42,231 bases of DNA from Corynebacterium sp. NML130628 (lineage in GTDB: Bacteria > Actinomycetota > Actinomycetes > Mycobacteriales > Mycobacteriaceae). The stretch spans positions 1 through 42,231 of the forward strand of contig NZ_MLAL01000013.1 in the NCBI RefSeq assembly GCF_001875665.1, in the 5' to 3' direction. The translations under genes and the position numbers were made by a program. Below, in pieces: positions 33,138-42,048 of this stretch (positions within the stretch are counted from its first letter, which is position 1; each line of letters starts with the position of its first letter). The notes below the pieces were generated by a model, which was given only the letters and a program-made list of their open reading frames with translations, was not told the DNA's origin and did no database searches.

Positions 33138-36100
33138 CTACTTCTGACTACTCAGCCCGTCCTTGGTCACCTCTGGCCCACACTGCGTGTAAATCAACGC
33201 GCTCAGTGCCACGCCGAATGCCAGCAGGCCCGCGCCCGCCAGCGCAACCTCCGGGTTCTTCACACCCGACTGGCCGCCAGGGCCGAATGCGCCATCCAAC
33301 GCCTTGCGCACTGGCGCCATCGCCTGCTTCACGGCCGGTACCTCCTGCGCCGCAATGCCAAGCGGCATCAGCAACAACAGCGGTACCCCAGCAGCGACGG
33401 AAACCGCGATGCACTTCTCCACTTCCCACCGCTTCGGGTCCTCAGCTGGGGCCGATGTGGTTGGGGTAGCCGCAGAGGTTGTCGCGGTTGGCGGCTCCGG
33501 CTGCGCGGACGTAGTTGGGGTTGAGGCGGGCACGGCGAACGGATTCGTGCGCTGTTCCAGCTCGTCGACATTCGACACACCGTCCCCGTCGGCGTCCGCT
33601 GTGCGGTCGAGCAGTGGGTGCTTGTGGGCGTCGACAAGCTCGAAGGCTGCTGTGGCCAGCTCGACGCGACCATCCTCGTGCTCGACGATGACGTTGACCG
33701 CCGGACGAAGCACATGCTGGAAATCCACTGCGAACTGGGCCCACACCGGCGGACGCAGCTGTACCTCGCCATCGCGGGCGCTGCCGTACGCCTCATCGAA
33801 CAGTGCCGCCAAAAACTCCTGCGATGGCGCCACCGCGTGGATCTGGCCCGTATTCTTATCAATGCCAAACTTCCAACCATGCGCGTTAGTTGGCGCGTGC
33901 ATCTCGTAACTGCGCACCAGCGCCAACGAGTCCGCGAACGGGTCCCGCGTCACGGCGCTCCCACCCATGCCAACCGAAACCCGGCCAAGTGCGCTGTTCG
34001 GGTCCGCGTAGTTCGCTCGGGCATCCGACGGCGAGATCGGCGAAGCCTTGGTACTGGTAGGCACCGGGGTGGTACCCGGGGCTGTCGCTGGCGTGGTCAC
34101 AGATTTTGTCGCTGTAGGCGAAGCCAGCGGTGTTGTCGCTTTCGTCGGCTCCGAAGTTGCAGTGCTCGTCGGTGGCGTCGTCGTTGCCTGCGGCGCGATC
34201 ACGCGAACACGCACCGGGATCACGTCCGAGGAACCATCCTTGTAGCGCACCGTGATATCAAAGACCACGATGCCCTGGGTTGCGTCCTTCGGCGCGTGCA
34301 GGTTCACCTCATCCCCCTCGACTGCGATGCCCCAGTCCAGCGGGCCGCTCACGGAGACCTCAGCGTCCTTCGGTAGCGCGTCGCCCAGGTTGCGCATCGG
34401 GACGTCCTGGCCGGGCTGCGCCGTAGTGCTCTGATACCTGGGCGCGTACAAGTCCGCGAGATTCTCCGTGATTCGGACGGGGATACGGCCAACCACCTCA
34501 CCCGTTGAAAGCGCAGAAACCACAATCTCGTAGTCGTCGCCGGGTTCGGTCTCCACCGGCGCGGTCAGATACATCGCACCGGAATCCAAATCCAACTCTA
34601 CTGAGGCCCCCTCAACAGCGACGCCGTCAACGCCAACACGCTCCAGGCGTGCCTGCGCATTGCCGGCGTGCTCCACTGTCGGCGTCAGCCGCTCCTGCCG
34701 AGCGCCCGCCGCTACTGACTGCCGCTCAATGGGGCTCACTACCGGCAACGGTAGACGCACCCGCGCTTTCGCCACACCACGCACCGGATCTTCGTACGGG
34801 ACGTGTGCCACCACCGGAACCTCAACATCGGTAAGCTGGCGGTGCCAAACCTCCACCGTCAGCTCACCTGTGTCGGCGTCGATAGATACCCCAGGCATGG
34901 GGCGCTCCAGCTCGAAATGCGCACCCTCAAACGTGAGGCGTTCGCGCTTCTTCGTCGCGCGGTCATCAAACGTCGGCGCCGGGAATTGCGCCGACTGCCC
35001 CGGCTCGACCTGCTGCTCCGCGTACTCCAGCGCGTACTGCGCCACGTGCGGCACGAACGTCGCAATCGCAGCAGCAACCGGACGCGACCCAATCTCCTCC
35101 ACGCCTTCCCTGTTGTAGAGGCGGATCTTGCTGCTGGGGTCCAGCATCTCCACCGGGATCTCAATGCGCTGGCCAATCTGATCCACACGTGGCGTAAAAC
35201 GCACCACCCCCTGATCGTCCACGCTCACCTGCGAGGCATCCACCCCGAACGGCAACGACCCCAGCTGGAACTCCGCACGCTCCGGCTTCTCCTCCACAGG
35301 GCCCGAAGCAGGGTTATCAAAACTTGGCGACGCCACCGCCTGCCTACCGACGGCCGCCTCCACCGGCTCCCCATACTCCAGGAACATATGCGTCACCGCA
35401 AACGAATCCTGCGCCAGCATCGCCTCAACGTTGCCAGCATCAGGTGCATAAAACAGGCGGGCAATGTAGGTATCACCCTGCTTCGCGTCCTCCGGCACCG
35501 TGAAATCACACGACGCGATACGCGCCTGCTCATCGGGCACCGTCACCGGACACTCATGCACACGCTCCCCGTCAGCGTTATACCAAATAACCCTGTATTT
35601 CAACCCTCGCGAACGCGGCACACCCGAACCAAACGTGCGCACCACCTCCCCCGGAGGCGCCCAGTTATTAAACGTGTTCCGTTTTTCCACGTGGAACTTC
35701 AAAGGGGCCGTCGATAAGGCGTACCGCGGCGATGACACCGACGTCCCACCCGAATACGCAGAACCCGCCGAAAGCTTCACCGACGGCACATCCGACCCCG
35801 ACCAATAATCAAAATTGCCACCAGCATCCGGGCCACCCCAATATCCCAGCGCCCACGGGTGGATCGCACCGACGTTGCTCGGCAGCTGCTCACCATCCGA
35901 CGTCAAAATCGAAACCAAGGACCAACCCCAGTTAATATGCTTCGAGTTCGCGTTCCCCTTGAGCCACGAACCCTCATCCCAGGACTCCGCAACCCGGTGG
36001 TGCCAACTGCCCACAAGCCCCGGGCCGTCAAAGGAATTGCCGTACGTGCCACGCCAATACAGGTAAAAATTACCGTCCTCGTCAGTCGTCGTCACCGCGG

Positions 36101-37187
36101 TTTCAGCAATCCAGTCCTGATCCTTCGCAACCTGCTCATTAATCCAACGCTGGAGCGCTTTCTCATCCTCCGGCGTCCACGAAGAACCCCGAACCTTCTT
36201 ACCAAAGTGCTCCCTGCCATACGCAAGCACCTTCTCGACAGCCTCATCCGACAAATACGACCCAACAACCGTCATCCCAGCTGCCGGTGCATCCCCCGTA
36301 TTATTCGTCATCGACTCCTGATACCGCCGGTTAAACGGCGTATCCACCGTATTCCAAAACATCTGCCCCGAATACATACCAAACGCAACCCCCGCCCCCT
36401 CGTTCGCAACCCACTTACTGCGGTCCCTCAAGTGCCGCGCCGCATTCCTCCGATCGTGGTACGCAACAAAAAACCCATTCACCTTGCCGTCACGCCACCA
36501 GCCGTTCGTCTCAAACGATGGCGTGATCATCCCCAACCAATTCGTCGGAGGCACAATCCCCGCAGGCTGGTGAATCAAACGGTAATCATCCTGCACACTC
36601 TCAGGAAGCTCCACCCACACACGCAGCTTCTCACGCAACTGATCACGCCCTCGATCACCGTCATTCCGCGGCAACCCCGTCGTCGCATCAGCCAAAAACT
36701 CACGCTCCACCCCATGCGCATCCACGTACGGCTGCAACTTCAGCGAAAAGTTCCCGTTCTCATCCACCTCCGTGTAAAACGTCGGCGACGAATGCTCCGT
36801 ATACACACCCTCATACCACTGCGCAAACACCCGAATCGGCTCGCGGCGCACCGGTGCCCACGTCCCCGGATGCAACGCCGGCGTCAAATTCCCCGAACCA
36901 TCATCAACCATCACCGGCCGCCCCAACGGCTCCCCCTTACGGTTCGTCAACACCTCAGCCGACTCACTCACCGTCCGCGCCGAACGCGCCACCTCCATCG
37001 GCACCTTCACCGAACCACTCACCGTCGCAGGATCATCCGGGCGCCCCGGCGAAAACAACGCCTCCGTCGAACGCAGCGCCTGCGCATAATCCGGTGCCCG
37101 GTCAATCTGCGCCGTCGCCTGCGGCACCACAATTGACGACGCCACCACCGCGGCAGCCACCGCCATGCCCAACCGGGACGTGTTCAT
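33138..37187 (-). CDS. S4: large secreted surface protein, divergent member of the S1-S3 family
   Basis: S4 has about 1349 residues from ATG 37187 (MNTSRLGMAVAAAVVASSIV), chosen for the compact signal peptide and GGAG upstream; a frame to 37211 exists but adds nothing conserved. Signal cleavage is about ATA-QI. The N-terminal ~600 residues match S1 in order (HSSPTFYTEVDENGNFSLKL, MTVVGSYLSDEAVEKVL, NFYLYWRGTYGNSF). The middle has Ig-like strands and one clear YPDG-like unit (VRYKDGSSDVIPVRVRV), then Thr/Pro/Ala-rich spacers. The pre-anchor domain is recognisable (WAQFAVDFQHVLRPAVNVIV, DADGDGVSNVDELEQRTNPF). The anchor is a shortened module with Cys about 1259 and 1336 (77 apart) bracketing two hydrophobic helices. 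There is no LPXTG. Function unknown; a predicted envelope adhesin. GC content is higher than in S1/S2. Confidence 0.8.
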   Translation of the reverse strand: MNTSRLGMAVAAAVVASSIVVPQATAQIDRAPDYAQALRSTEALFSPGRPDDPATVSGSVKVPMEVARSARTVSESAEVLTNRKGEPLGRPVMVDDGSGNLTPALHPGTWAPVRREPIRVFAQWYEGVYTEHSSPTFYTEVDENGNFSLKLQPYVDAHGVEREFLADATTGLPRNDGDRGRDQLREKLRVWVELPESVQDDYRLIHQPAGIVPPTNWLGMITPSFETNGWWRDGKVNGFFVAYHDRRNAARHLRDRSKWVANEGAGVAFGMYSGQMFWNTVDTPFNRRYQESMTNNTGDAPAAGMTVVGSYLSDEAVEKVLAYGREHFGKKVRGSSWTPEDEKALQRWINEQVAKDQDWIAETAVTTTDEDGNFYLYWRGTYGNSFDGPGLVGSWHHRVAESWDEGSWLKGNANSKHINWGWSLVSILTSDGEQLPSNVGAIHPWALGYWGGPDAGGNFDYWSGSDVPSVKLSAGSAYSGGTSVSSPRYALSTAPLKFHVEKRNTFNNWAPPGEVVRTFGSGVPRSRGLKYRVIWYNADGERVHECPVTVPDEQARIASCDFTVPEDAKQGDTYIARLFYAPDAGNVEAMLAQDSFAVTHMFLEYGEPVEAAVGRQAVASPSFDNPASGPVEEKPERAEFQLGSLPFGVDASQVSVDDQGVVRFTPRVDQIGQRIEIPVEMLDPSSKIRLYNREGVEEIGSRPVAAAIATFVPHVAQYALEYAEQQVEPGQSAQFPAPTFDDRATKKRERLTFEGAHFELERPMPGVSIDADTGELTVEVWHRQLTDVEVPVVAHVPYEDPVRGVAKARVRLPLPVVSPIERQSVAAGARQERLTPTVEHAGNAQARLERVGVDGVAVEGASVELDLDSGAMYLTAPVETEPGDDYEIVVSALSTGEVVGRIPVRITENLADLYAPRYQSTTAQPGQDVPMRNLGDALPKDAEVSVSGPLDWGIAVEGDEVNLHAPKDATQGIVVFDITVRYKDGSSDVIPVRVRVIAPQATTTPPTSTATSEPTKATTPLASPTATKSVTTPATAPGTTPVPTSTKASPISPSDARANYADPNSALGRVSVGMGGSAVTRDPFADSLALVRSYEMHAPTNAHGWKFGIDKNTGQIHAVAPSQEFLAALFDEAYGSARDGEVQLRPPVWAQFAVDFQHVLRPAVNVIVEHEDGRVELATAAFELVDAHKHPLLDRTADADGDGVSNVDELEQRTNPFAVPASTPTTSAQPEPPTATTSAATPTTSAPAEDPKRWEVEKCIAVSVAAGVPLLLLMPLGIAAQEVPAVKQAMAPVRKALDGAFGPGGQSGVKNPEVALAGAGLLAFGVALSALIYTQCGPEVTKDGLSSQK

Positions 37188-37272
37188 GCGCAGACACTCC
37201 ATCACCAACAAAGTTTCCAGTAATCTGTCAATTAAACCAGAAAACTAGTCCATGCCCAAGACGGCTTTGGGG
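37188..37272 (-). promoter_or_regulatory. Upstream region of S4
   Basis: This 85-bp gap separates the PurT-like gene stop from S4, both minus strand. A TTGACA hexamer is the reverse complement of 37226-37231, about 40 bp before the S4 ATG, but no matching -10 at 16-18 bp is convincing. No T-tract terminator for the PurT-like gene is seen. Confidence 0.3.
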
Positions 37273-38421
37273 CTACAGGCGCGACGCCGCCAACGTCGCC
37301 CGGTCCCGCGCCTCCTGCGCCGACTCGCCCGTCGACGTCACCACCGCAGCACCATCCACAAAACGCACACCGGTCTCCGCAACCGACATCGCGCTCGCAA
37401 GGCCATCCACACTCGGCACCGCGCCCTCAACCAGGACCATCGCGCCTGGGCTGACCAGCGTGGCGTCAATAGGCAGGCCAATCACCGCGCGCGCATGCAA
37501 CGAACACTGATTCAACCGCTGCGTCGCACGAGTCAACAACCCATCCAACGACGGGCGCGGACGCGCATCCGAAAAGTACACGTCATCCCCCGCCACAAAC
37601 ATCTCCACCGCATACAACCCCTGGCCGCCCAGCGCCCCCGTAATCCGCGCCGCAATCGACCTCGCGTTCCCCGCCGCAGCCTCCGACAACACCGCAGGCT
37701 GCCACGCCTCCACAAGCCGACCCCCCTCATGCCGCGTACCGATCGGCTCACAGAACCACGTCGCCAACTCACCCGTCGCCGGATCCACCGAACGGGCCGC
37801 CAAAATCGTCAGCTCAAAATCAAAATCAATAAAACGCTCCACGACCACAGGGCCCTCCGGGTCCACCTCCAGCGCCGTCTCCCACGCCTCAGCCGCCTCA
37901 GCCCCCAAGTCCTGGTCAGTCCGCAGCACCGTCTGGCCCAGGCCCTCCGCAGACCTCCCCGGCTTCACGACGACCGGCAAACCCAACCGCAACGCCGCCC
38001 CCTCCAGCTCCTCCGGAGACCGCACGAACTCACAACGCAACGTGGGCAGCCCCAAGGACTCCGTCGCCGTCGCCCGCACGCCCTCACGCGAACTGCACAA
38101 CTCCTGCGCCTCCACCGACGGCGACACAATCGACCCGGCCCACTCCTCCAGGTCTTTCAGCACCTCCGGGCCCACCCCGGCGCCCGCCACCGTCAACGAC
38201 GGATACCGCTGCTGCATGCTTTCCGCATCTATTTCGGTTGTGTGCAGGTGCGTCACATCAAACCCGAGCTGCCTAAACGACCACGCGAGTTCCTCCTCCA
38301 CCACGCTGTCCCCCAATACGAGCACCTGGCGAGGATCGCACCTCAAGTCCCGTGCCGGGTCAAGCTGAGTGATGGGCTCGTTGTCGAGCTGCTGCTGCTC
38401 CTCGGGCATTGCTGCGTTCAT
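37273..38421 (-). CDS. purT: PurT-like ATP-grasp formyltransferase
   Basis: The product has about 382 residues from MNAAMPEEQQQLDNEP. PurT makes formyl-GAR from GAR, formate and ATP in purine synthesis. Recognisable PurT segments are LGLPVVVKPGRSAEGLGQTV (ATP-grasp), FIDFDFELTILAARSVD, EPIGTRHEGGRLVEAWQP, GGQGLYAVEMFVAGDDV, YFSDARPRPSLDGLLTRATQ and LHARAVIGLPI. Differences from E. coli PurT are the N-terminal glycine loop (GDSVVEEELA instead of a GSGELG-type motif) and a metal-ligand Glu replaced by Asp in FSDARPRP. Activity is therefore likely but not certain. The start is ambiguous: ATG 38433 is also possible. 38421 is preferred because TATGCT lies 7 nt upstream and there is no ribosome site. 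The gene follows purA. Confidence 0.72.
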   Translation of the reverse strand: MNAAMPEEQQQLDNEPITQLDPARDLRCDPRQVLVLGDSVVEEELAWSFRQLGFDVTHLHTTEIDAESMQQRYPSLTVAGAGVGPEVLKDLEEWAGSIVSPSVEAQELCSSREGVRATATESLGLPTLRCEFVRSPEELEGAALRLGLPVVVKPGRSAEGLGQTVLRTDQDLGAEAAEAWETALEVDPEGPVVVERFIDFDFELTILAARSVDPATGELATWFCEPIGTRHEGGRLVEAWQPAVLSEAAAGNARSIAARITGALGGQGLYAVEMFVAGDDVYFSDARPRPSLDGLLTRATQRLNQCSLHARAVIGLPIDATLVSPGAMVLVEGAVPSVDGLASAMSVAETGVRFVDGAAVVTSTGESAQEARDRATLAASRL

Positions 38422-38531
38422 AGTGGTCAGCATATTCAGCTGCGTATGTGGCGAGCAAACTTGAGGGGAGCTCGGAGGGCTTGAAGGGAGCTTGAGGGGG
38501 AAGGTGTCACCGAGATGGGACTCGGGAAATT

Positions 38532-38582
38532 GTGAACAGAATTGCTTGTGTGCGCGATCACATTTTGCGCAATTCTGTTCAC
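38532..38582. repeat. 51-bp nested palindrome with 14-bp perfect arms
   Basis: GTGAACAGAATTGC at 38532-38545 pairs perfectly with GCAATTCTGTTCAC at 38569-38582. The similarity continues outwards imperfectly (GGAAATT on the left, GGAAAATC on the reverse complement of the right). The 23-bp centre is itself near-palindromic and contains a GlxR-like site. As RNA it would be a strong hairpin in the purA 3' or purT 5' region; as DNA it could be a compound operator. Confidence 0.75.
38547..38562. promoter_or_regulatory. GlxR-like operator
   Basis: TGTGTGCGCGATCACA matches the GlxR consensus TGTGA-N6-TCACA at nine of ten defined bases. GlxR is the cAMP-responsive global regulator of corynebacteria. 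The site is about 125 bp upstream of the PurT-like start, at the centre of the palindrome. Whether it is bound is unknown. Confidence 0.4.
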
Positions 38583-38650
38583 GATTTTCCTAAGCCCATT
38601 TTGCGAGACATTCCTACCCCACAGAAGACGCGGAAAACACGGGAAGGGAG

Positions 38651-39940
38651 CTAACGGTCCATCACGTCGAAGCGGACGATGGTCTGGTCGCGGCCCGGGC
38701 CGACACCGATGTAGCTGATCGGCGCGCCGGAGAGCTCCTCGAGGCGAAGGACGTAGTCCTGGGCCTTCTGCGGGAGTTCTTCGAAGGTGGTGCAGCCGGT
38801 GATGTCTTCGTCCCAGGCCGGCATCGTTTCGTAGATGGGGGTGGCGTGGTGGAAGTCGGACTGGGTCAGTGGCATTTCGTCGTGGCGGACGCCGTCGACG
38901 TCGTAGGCGACGCAGATCGGGATTTCGCCGATGCCGGTGAGGACGTCGAGTTTGGTCAGGAAGTAGTCGGTGAAGCCGTTGACGCGGGCGGCGTAGCGGG
39001 CGACGACGGAGTCGTACCAGCCGCAGCGGCGCTTACGGCCGGTGTTCACGCCGACCTCGCCGCCGGTCTCCTGGAGGTATTCGCCCCACTTGTCGAAGAG
39101 TTCGGTTGGGAACGGTCCGGCGCCGACGCGCGTGGTGTACGCCTTGACGATGCCCAGGGTTGCCGTGATCTTGGTCGGGCCGATGCCGGAGCCGACGCAG
39201 GCGCCGCCGGCGGTCGGGTTGGACGAGGTCACGAACGGGTAGGTGCCGTGGTCGACGTCGAGCATGGTGGCTTGGCCGCCTTCCATGAGGACGTGTTTGC
39301 CTTCGGCGAGTCCGGTGTTGAGGACGTTTTCGGCGTCGATAATCATGGGTTTGAGGCGTTCGGCGTAGGACATGAAGTAGTCCATCATTGCGTCGGCTTC
39401 GATGGCGCGGCGGTTGTACATTTTGACGAGCATTTGGTTCTTGACGTCCAGCGCCGATTCGATTTTCTGGCGGAGGATTGATTCGTCGAGGATGTCTTGG
39501 ACGCGCAGGCCGACGCGGGCGACTTTGTCTGCGTAGGTGGGGCCGATGCCGCGGCCGGTGGTGCCGATGGCGCGTTTGCCCAGGAAGCGTTCTTGGACGC
39601 GGTCGAGTGTCTGGTGGTAGGGCGCGACGAGGTGCGCGTTGCCGGAGATGCGGAGGCGGGAGGCGTCGGCGCCGCGGGCTTCGAGACCGTCGATTTCGTC
39701 GAAGAGCGCTTCGAGGTTGATGACGACGCCGTTGCCCAGGATCGGGGTGGCGTTCTCGCTGAGCACCCCGGCGGGTAGCAGCTTCAATTCGTATTTTTCG
39801 CCGCCGACAACAACCGTGTGGCCTGCGTTGTTACCGCCGTTGGGTTTGACTACGTAGTCGACTTTCCCGCCGAGGATATCGGTGGCTTTGCCTTTCCCCT
39901 CGTCGCCCCATTGGGCGCCGACAATGATGATGGCGGACAT
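38651..39940 (-). CDS. purA: Adenylosuccinate synthetase
   Basis: The product has 429 residues, full length for PurA. It converts IMP, aspartate and GTP to adenylosuccinate, the first committed step to AMP. It starts [20 protein letters not shown], whose GDEGKGK loop is the family P-loop. Other motifs are [70 protein letters not shown] and [11 protein letters not shown]. The start at 39940 is chosen over 39961 because of the AGGAGAG ribosome site ideally placed upstream and the conserved N-terminus. It is divergent from the unknown gene at 39982. Confidence 0.97.
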   Translation of the reverse strand: MSAIIIVGAQWGDEGKGKATDILGGKVDYVVKPNGGNNAGHTVVVGGEKYELKLLPAGVLSENATPILGNGVVINLEALFDEIDGLEARGADASRLRISGNAHLVAPYHQTLDRVQERFLGKRAIGTTGRGIGPTYADKVARVGLRVQDILDESILRQKIESALDVKNQMLVKMYNRRAIEADAMMDYFMSYAERLKPMIIDAENVLNTGLAEGKHVLMEGGQATMLDVDHGTYPFVTSSNPTAGGACVGSGIGPTKITATLGIVKAYTTRVGAGPFPTELFDKWGEYLQETGGEVGVNTGRKRRCGWYDSVVARYAARVNGFTDYFLTKLDVLTGIGEIPICVAYDVDGVRHDEMPLTQSDFHHATPIYETMPAWDEDITGCTTFEELPQKAQDYVLRLEELSGAPISYIGVGPGRDQTIVRFDVMDR

Positions 39941-39981
39941 TCTCTCTCCTTTTATAGGCACTAATCCGGGCTTATTGTAGC

Positions 39982-40875
39982 GTGAATGGCATGCGTCTTC
40001 TTCATTGTGCGTGTGCTAGCTCCCTCACAGTTCCGGGTGCGGAGGAGGTCACACTGTCGGAGGTGCCGTCGAGAAGTGAGCTTTCTTTTCTTCTCGACGC
40101 CGCCAGCTCCGCCCTCCCCCACGACCCGACGCCGAGCTTGGCGGAGATCCAGAAGTCGCCGTCGGTGGCGCACCTGGGTGCCCCGCAGCTGGCGCCGCAG
40201 CGGCCTGAGGAGCGGCTGCGCGTGGTCGTGTCCGGCAGTGACGCGGCGCTGAGCGCGGTGCTGACACGGTTGATGCGCGCGGACGCGATGTGGGTCGAGG
40301 TCGCCTACGTGCCCACCTGCGTTGATTCGTCGGCTGCGGTGGCGTGGGGCGCGGGGTCGGTGGACCTGGCCGTGGAGGGGCCGGTGGTGCCGTCGCCGTG
40401 TATTCGGACGGACACGGGCGTGGTGGTGGCCGGTTCGGCGACGCTCTCGCACGGGGATGGGCGCGACGAGTACGTGGGGGAGATTGTCGTGGACTCGCAG
40501 CAGCTGGTGATGCGCACGGGCGAGGAGCCGTCGGCGTGGTACTTTGGGCAGTTCGGGGCGCGGCTGGTGCCCACCCCCGATGCGCCTGGTCTTGCTGCAT
40601 CGCGACTGGTCACGCCGCTGGTGGTTCCGGAGGGCCGGCGCGTGGACCCGCAGCGCCTCGAGGGGCTGGCGGGCATGCCGCTCGGCAGCTTGCTGACGAA
40701 AGGCAAAACGGTCGCCCCGGCCCTCACGGACCCGGCGACCGTTCTTACCGGCCGGGCGCTACAGTCCGGCGGGGAGGACATCACGCTGGTGGTGGACGGT
40801 GTCGCCCACCCGCGGCCGCTGCAGCGGGTGACATTCTACCGTCACCTTCGCGACATCCAGTCGGTGCGCGGTTAG
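39982..40875 (+). CDS. Unrecognised protein, possible remote DAG-kinase/NAD-kinase-like fold
   Basis: This 297-residue cytoplasmic protein has no signal peptide or TM helix. Its composition and frame are clearly coding from about residue 20 on. A Rossmann-like start, [20 protein letters not shown], and a later PLVVPEGRR...[19 protein letters not shown] section are reminiscent of diacylglycerol kinase-like proteins, but no catalytic motif can be pointed to. I do not assign a function. It is divergent from purA (41 bp apart) and its stop abuts the FUSC stop, convergent with no gap. The start is uncertain: GTG 39982, ATG 39991 or a later codon; no clear ribosome site is present. Confidence 0.65.
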   Translation: MNGMRLLHCACASSLTVPGAEEVTLSEVPSRSELSFLLDAASSALPHDPTPSLAEIQKSPSVAHLGAPQLAPQRPEERLRVVVSGSDAALSAVLTRLMRADAMWVEVAYVPTCVDSSAAVAWGAGSVDLAVEGPVVPSPCIRTDTGVVVAGSATLSHGDGRDEYVGEIVVDSQQLVMRTGEEPSAWYFGQFGARLVPTPDAPGLAASRLVTPLVVPEGRRVDPQRLEGLAGMPLGSLLTKGKTVAPALTDPATVLTGRALQSGGEDITLVVDGVAHPRPLQRVTFYRHLRDIQSVRG

Positions 40876-42048
40876 CTAGTCCAAGTCGAAAGTTTCCGGC
40901 GGGTACGCCGGCGTGTCCGACGTCGGCGCCAACGCCGCCAACGCCGACTCTCGCGACATCCCACACACCTGCAGCAAGTCCACCGTCAACGAACGCGTCT
41001 GCGCCAAAATCGCATACTCGGACAACACCGCGTCCTCACCCAACAACTCCACCGGCGAGCCCTGCGCCACCGCCCGCAACTCGTTCACGATCTGCGGGAT
41101 CACCGTCGCCTGCGCACGCCGCGACTTCACCTCGTAGACCTCAGAAATATCCAGGCACGCCTTCGCCAACACATCAATCAGCTCAATCTGCTGCGGAACC
41201 ACCCGGTCCCCGTCCTCACACAGCACCAGCGCCCGACGCGCCAGCACTCGACACGAACGCACCGCGTTGTCCACCGGCGGGATCACCAAGCTCAGGGAAT
41301 TGATGTAGCGGCGCGCGCCCCACAAAAATGGGGAAATCTTCGTCGTTTCCTTCCCCGCGTTCACAGCCGACGCCATATCGTCAATGTCCGTCTGCGACCC
41401 GCGGATCGCCTCCAAGGCATCATCGATTACCAAGGGATCGCAGTCGGTGAGGCCTATGGCGACGTCGTCAAGCACTGAACTCATCAACCCCATCAAGTTC
41501 GAAATCTCCGCGCGCACCGGCTCCATCGGGCCCTGCGGAATCAGCGCGATCGTAGCCAACGCCACCAAACAACCCACCGCCGCGTCAATCGTGCGATCAA
41601 ACCCCGTCACCTCCGCACCGGGCGGCATAATCGTCGCAATCAGAATAGAACCAATCGCCACCTGGTTATTCACCAACTGTGACTTCGAAAAGAACGACGC
41701 AATCAACAAACTGCCCGACACGATCGCCGCGATCTGCCAGCCGCCATCGCCAAGCCGGTAAAACAGGGAGTCCCCCACCAACACGCCAAGCGCACAACCA
41801 ATCGAGAGATCAATCGCCTTCGAAATGCGCTCCCCACCCGACATACCAATAATGATGACCACGGAAATCGGGGCAAAGAACGGCTTCGCATTTCCGATGA
41901 TGTCGCCCGCAATCCAATACGCAATACCGGCAGCAATACCCATCTGCAGAATCGGCAACAGGCGCTTGCGCACACGCATCAACCGCGCCTGAATCGACTG
42001 ATCCACCGACGCCAACCTGGCACGCGTACCCATTCTTTCTTTTGCCAT
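40876..42048 (-). CDS. FUSC-family (aromatic acid exporter-like) membrane protein
   Basis: The 390-residue protein's N-terminal half has six hydrophobic helices: ILQMGIAAGIAYWIAG, FFAPISVVIIIGMS, IDLSIGCALGVLVGDSL, IAAIVSGSLLIASFF, VAIGSILIATIMPPG and AAVGCLVALATIALIP. The motif FFAPISVVIIIG...GERISKAIDLSIGCALGVLVGD is typical of FUSC/ArAE proteins. The C-terminal half is a helical cytoplasmic domain. Relatives export aromatic acids or small metabolites; the substrate here is unknown. ATG 42048 has TATGGT 6 nt upstream and no ribosome site, predicting a leaderless message. It is convergent with the unknown gene at 39982. Confidence 0.82.
   Translation of the reverse strand: MAKERMGTRARLASVDQSIQARLMRVRKRLLPILQMGIAAGIAYWIAGDIIGNAKPFFAPISVVIIIGMSGGERISKAIDLSIGCALGVLVGDSLFYRLGDGGWQIAAIVSGSLLIASFFSKSQLVNNQVAIGSILIATIMPPGAEVTGFDRTIDAAVGCLVALATIALIPQGPMEPVRAEISNLMGLMSSVLDDVAIGLTDCDPLVIDDALEAIRGSQTDIDDMASAVNAGKETTKISPFLWGARRYINSLSLVIPPVDNAVRSCRVLARRALVLCEDGDRVVPQQIELIDVLAKACLDISEVYEVKSRRAQATVIPQIVNELRAVAQGSPVELLGEDAVLSEYAILAQTRSLTVDLLQVCGMSRESALAALAPTSDTPAYPPETFDLD

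Larger units (their letters stand above)
38434..38650. other. purA-purT intergenic region
   Basis: This 217-bp gap without a gene is dominated by the nested palindrome at 38532-38582. Purine-rich GAGGGGAGC-type short repeats lie at 38461-38502 (for example GGGGAGCTCGGAGGGCTTGAAGGGAGC), and a small CCGAG/CTCGG stem near 38510. No intrinsic terminator with a T-tract was found for purA. Confidence 0.5.

Noticed and set aside
35859..37136. Plus-strand frame of about 425 codons opposite S4
   Set aside because: An Arg/His/Pro-rich product with no start signal; antisense to a well-supported secreted protein.
18943..37187. Sortase (LPXTG) anchoring of the surface proteins
   Set aside because: No LPXTG-like motif was found near any C-terminus; each ends in one or two hydrophobic helices and a tail.
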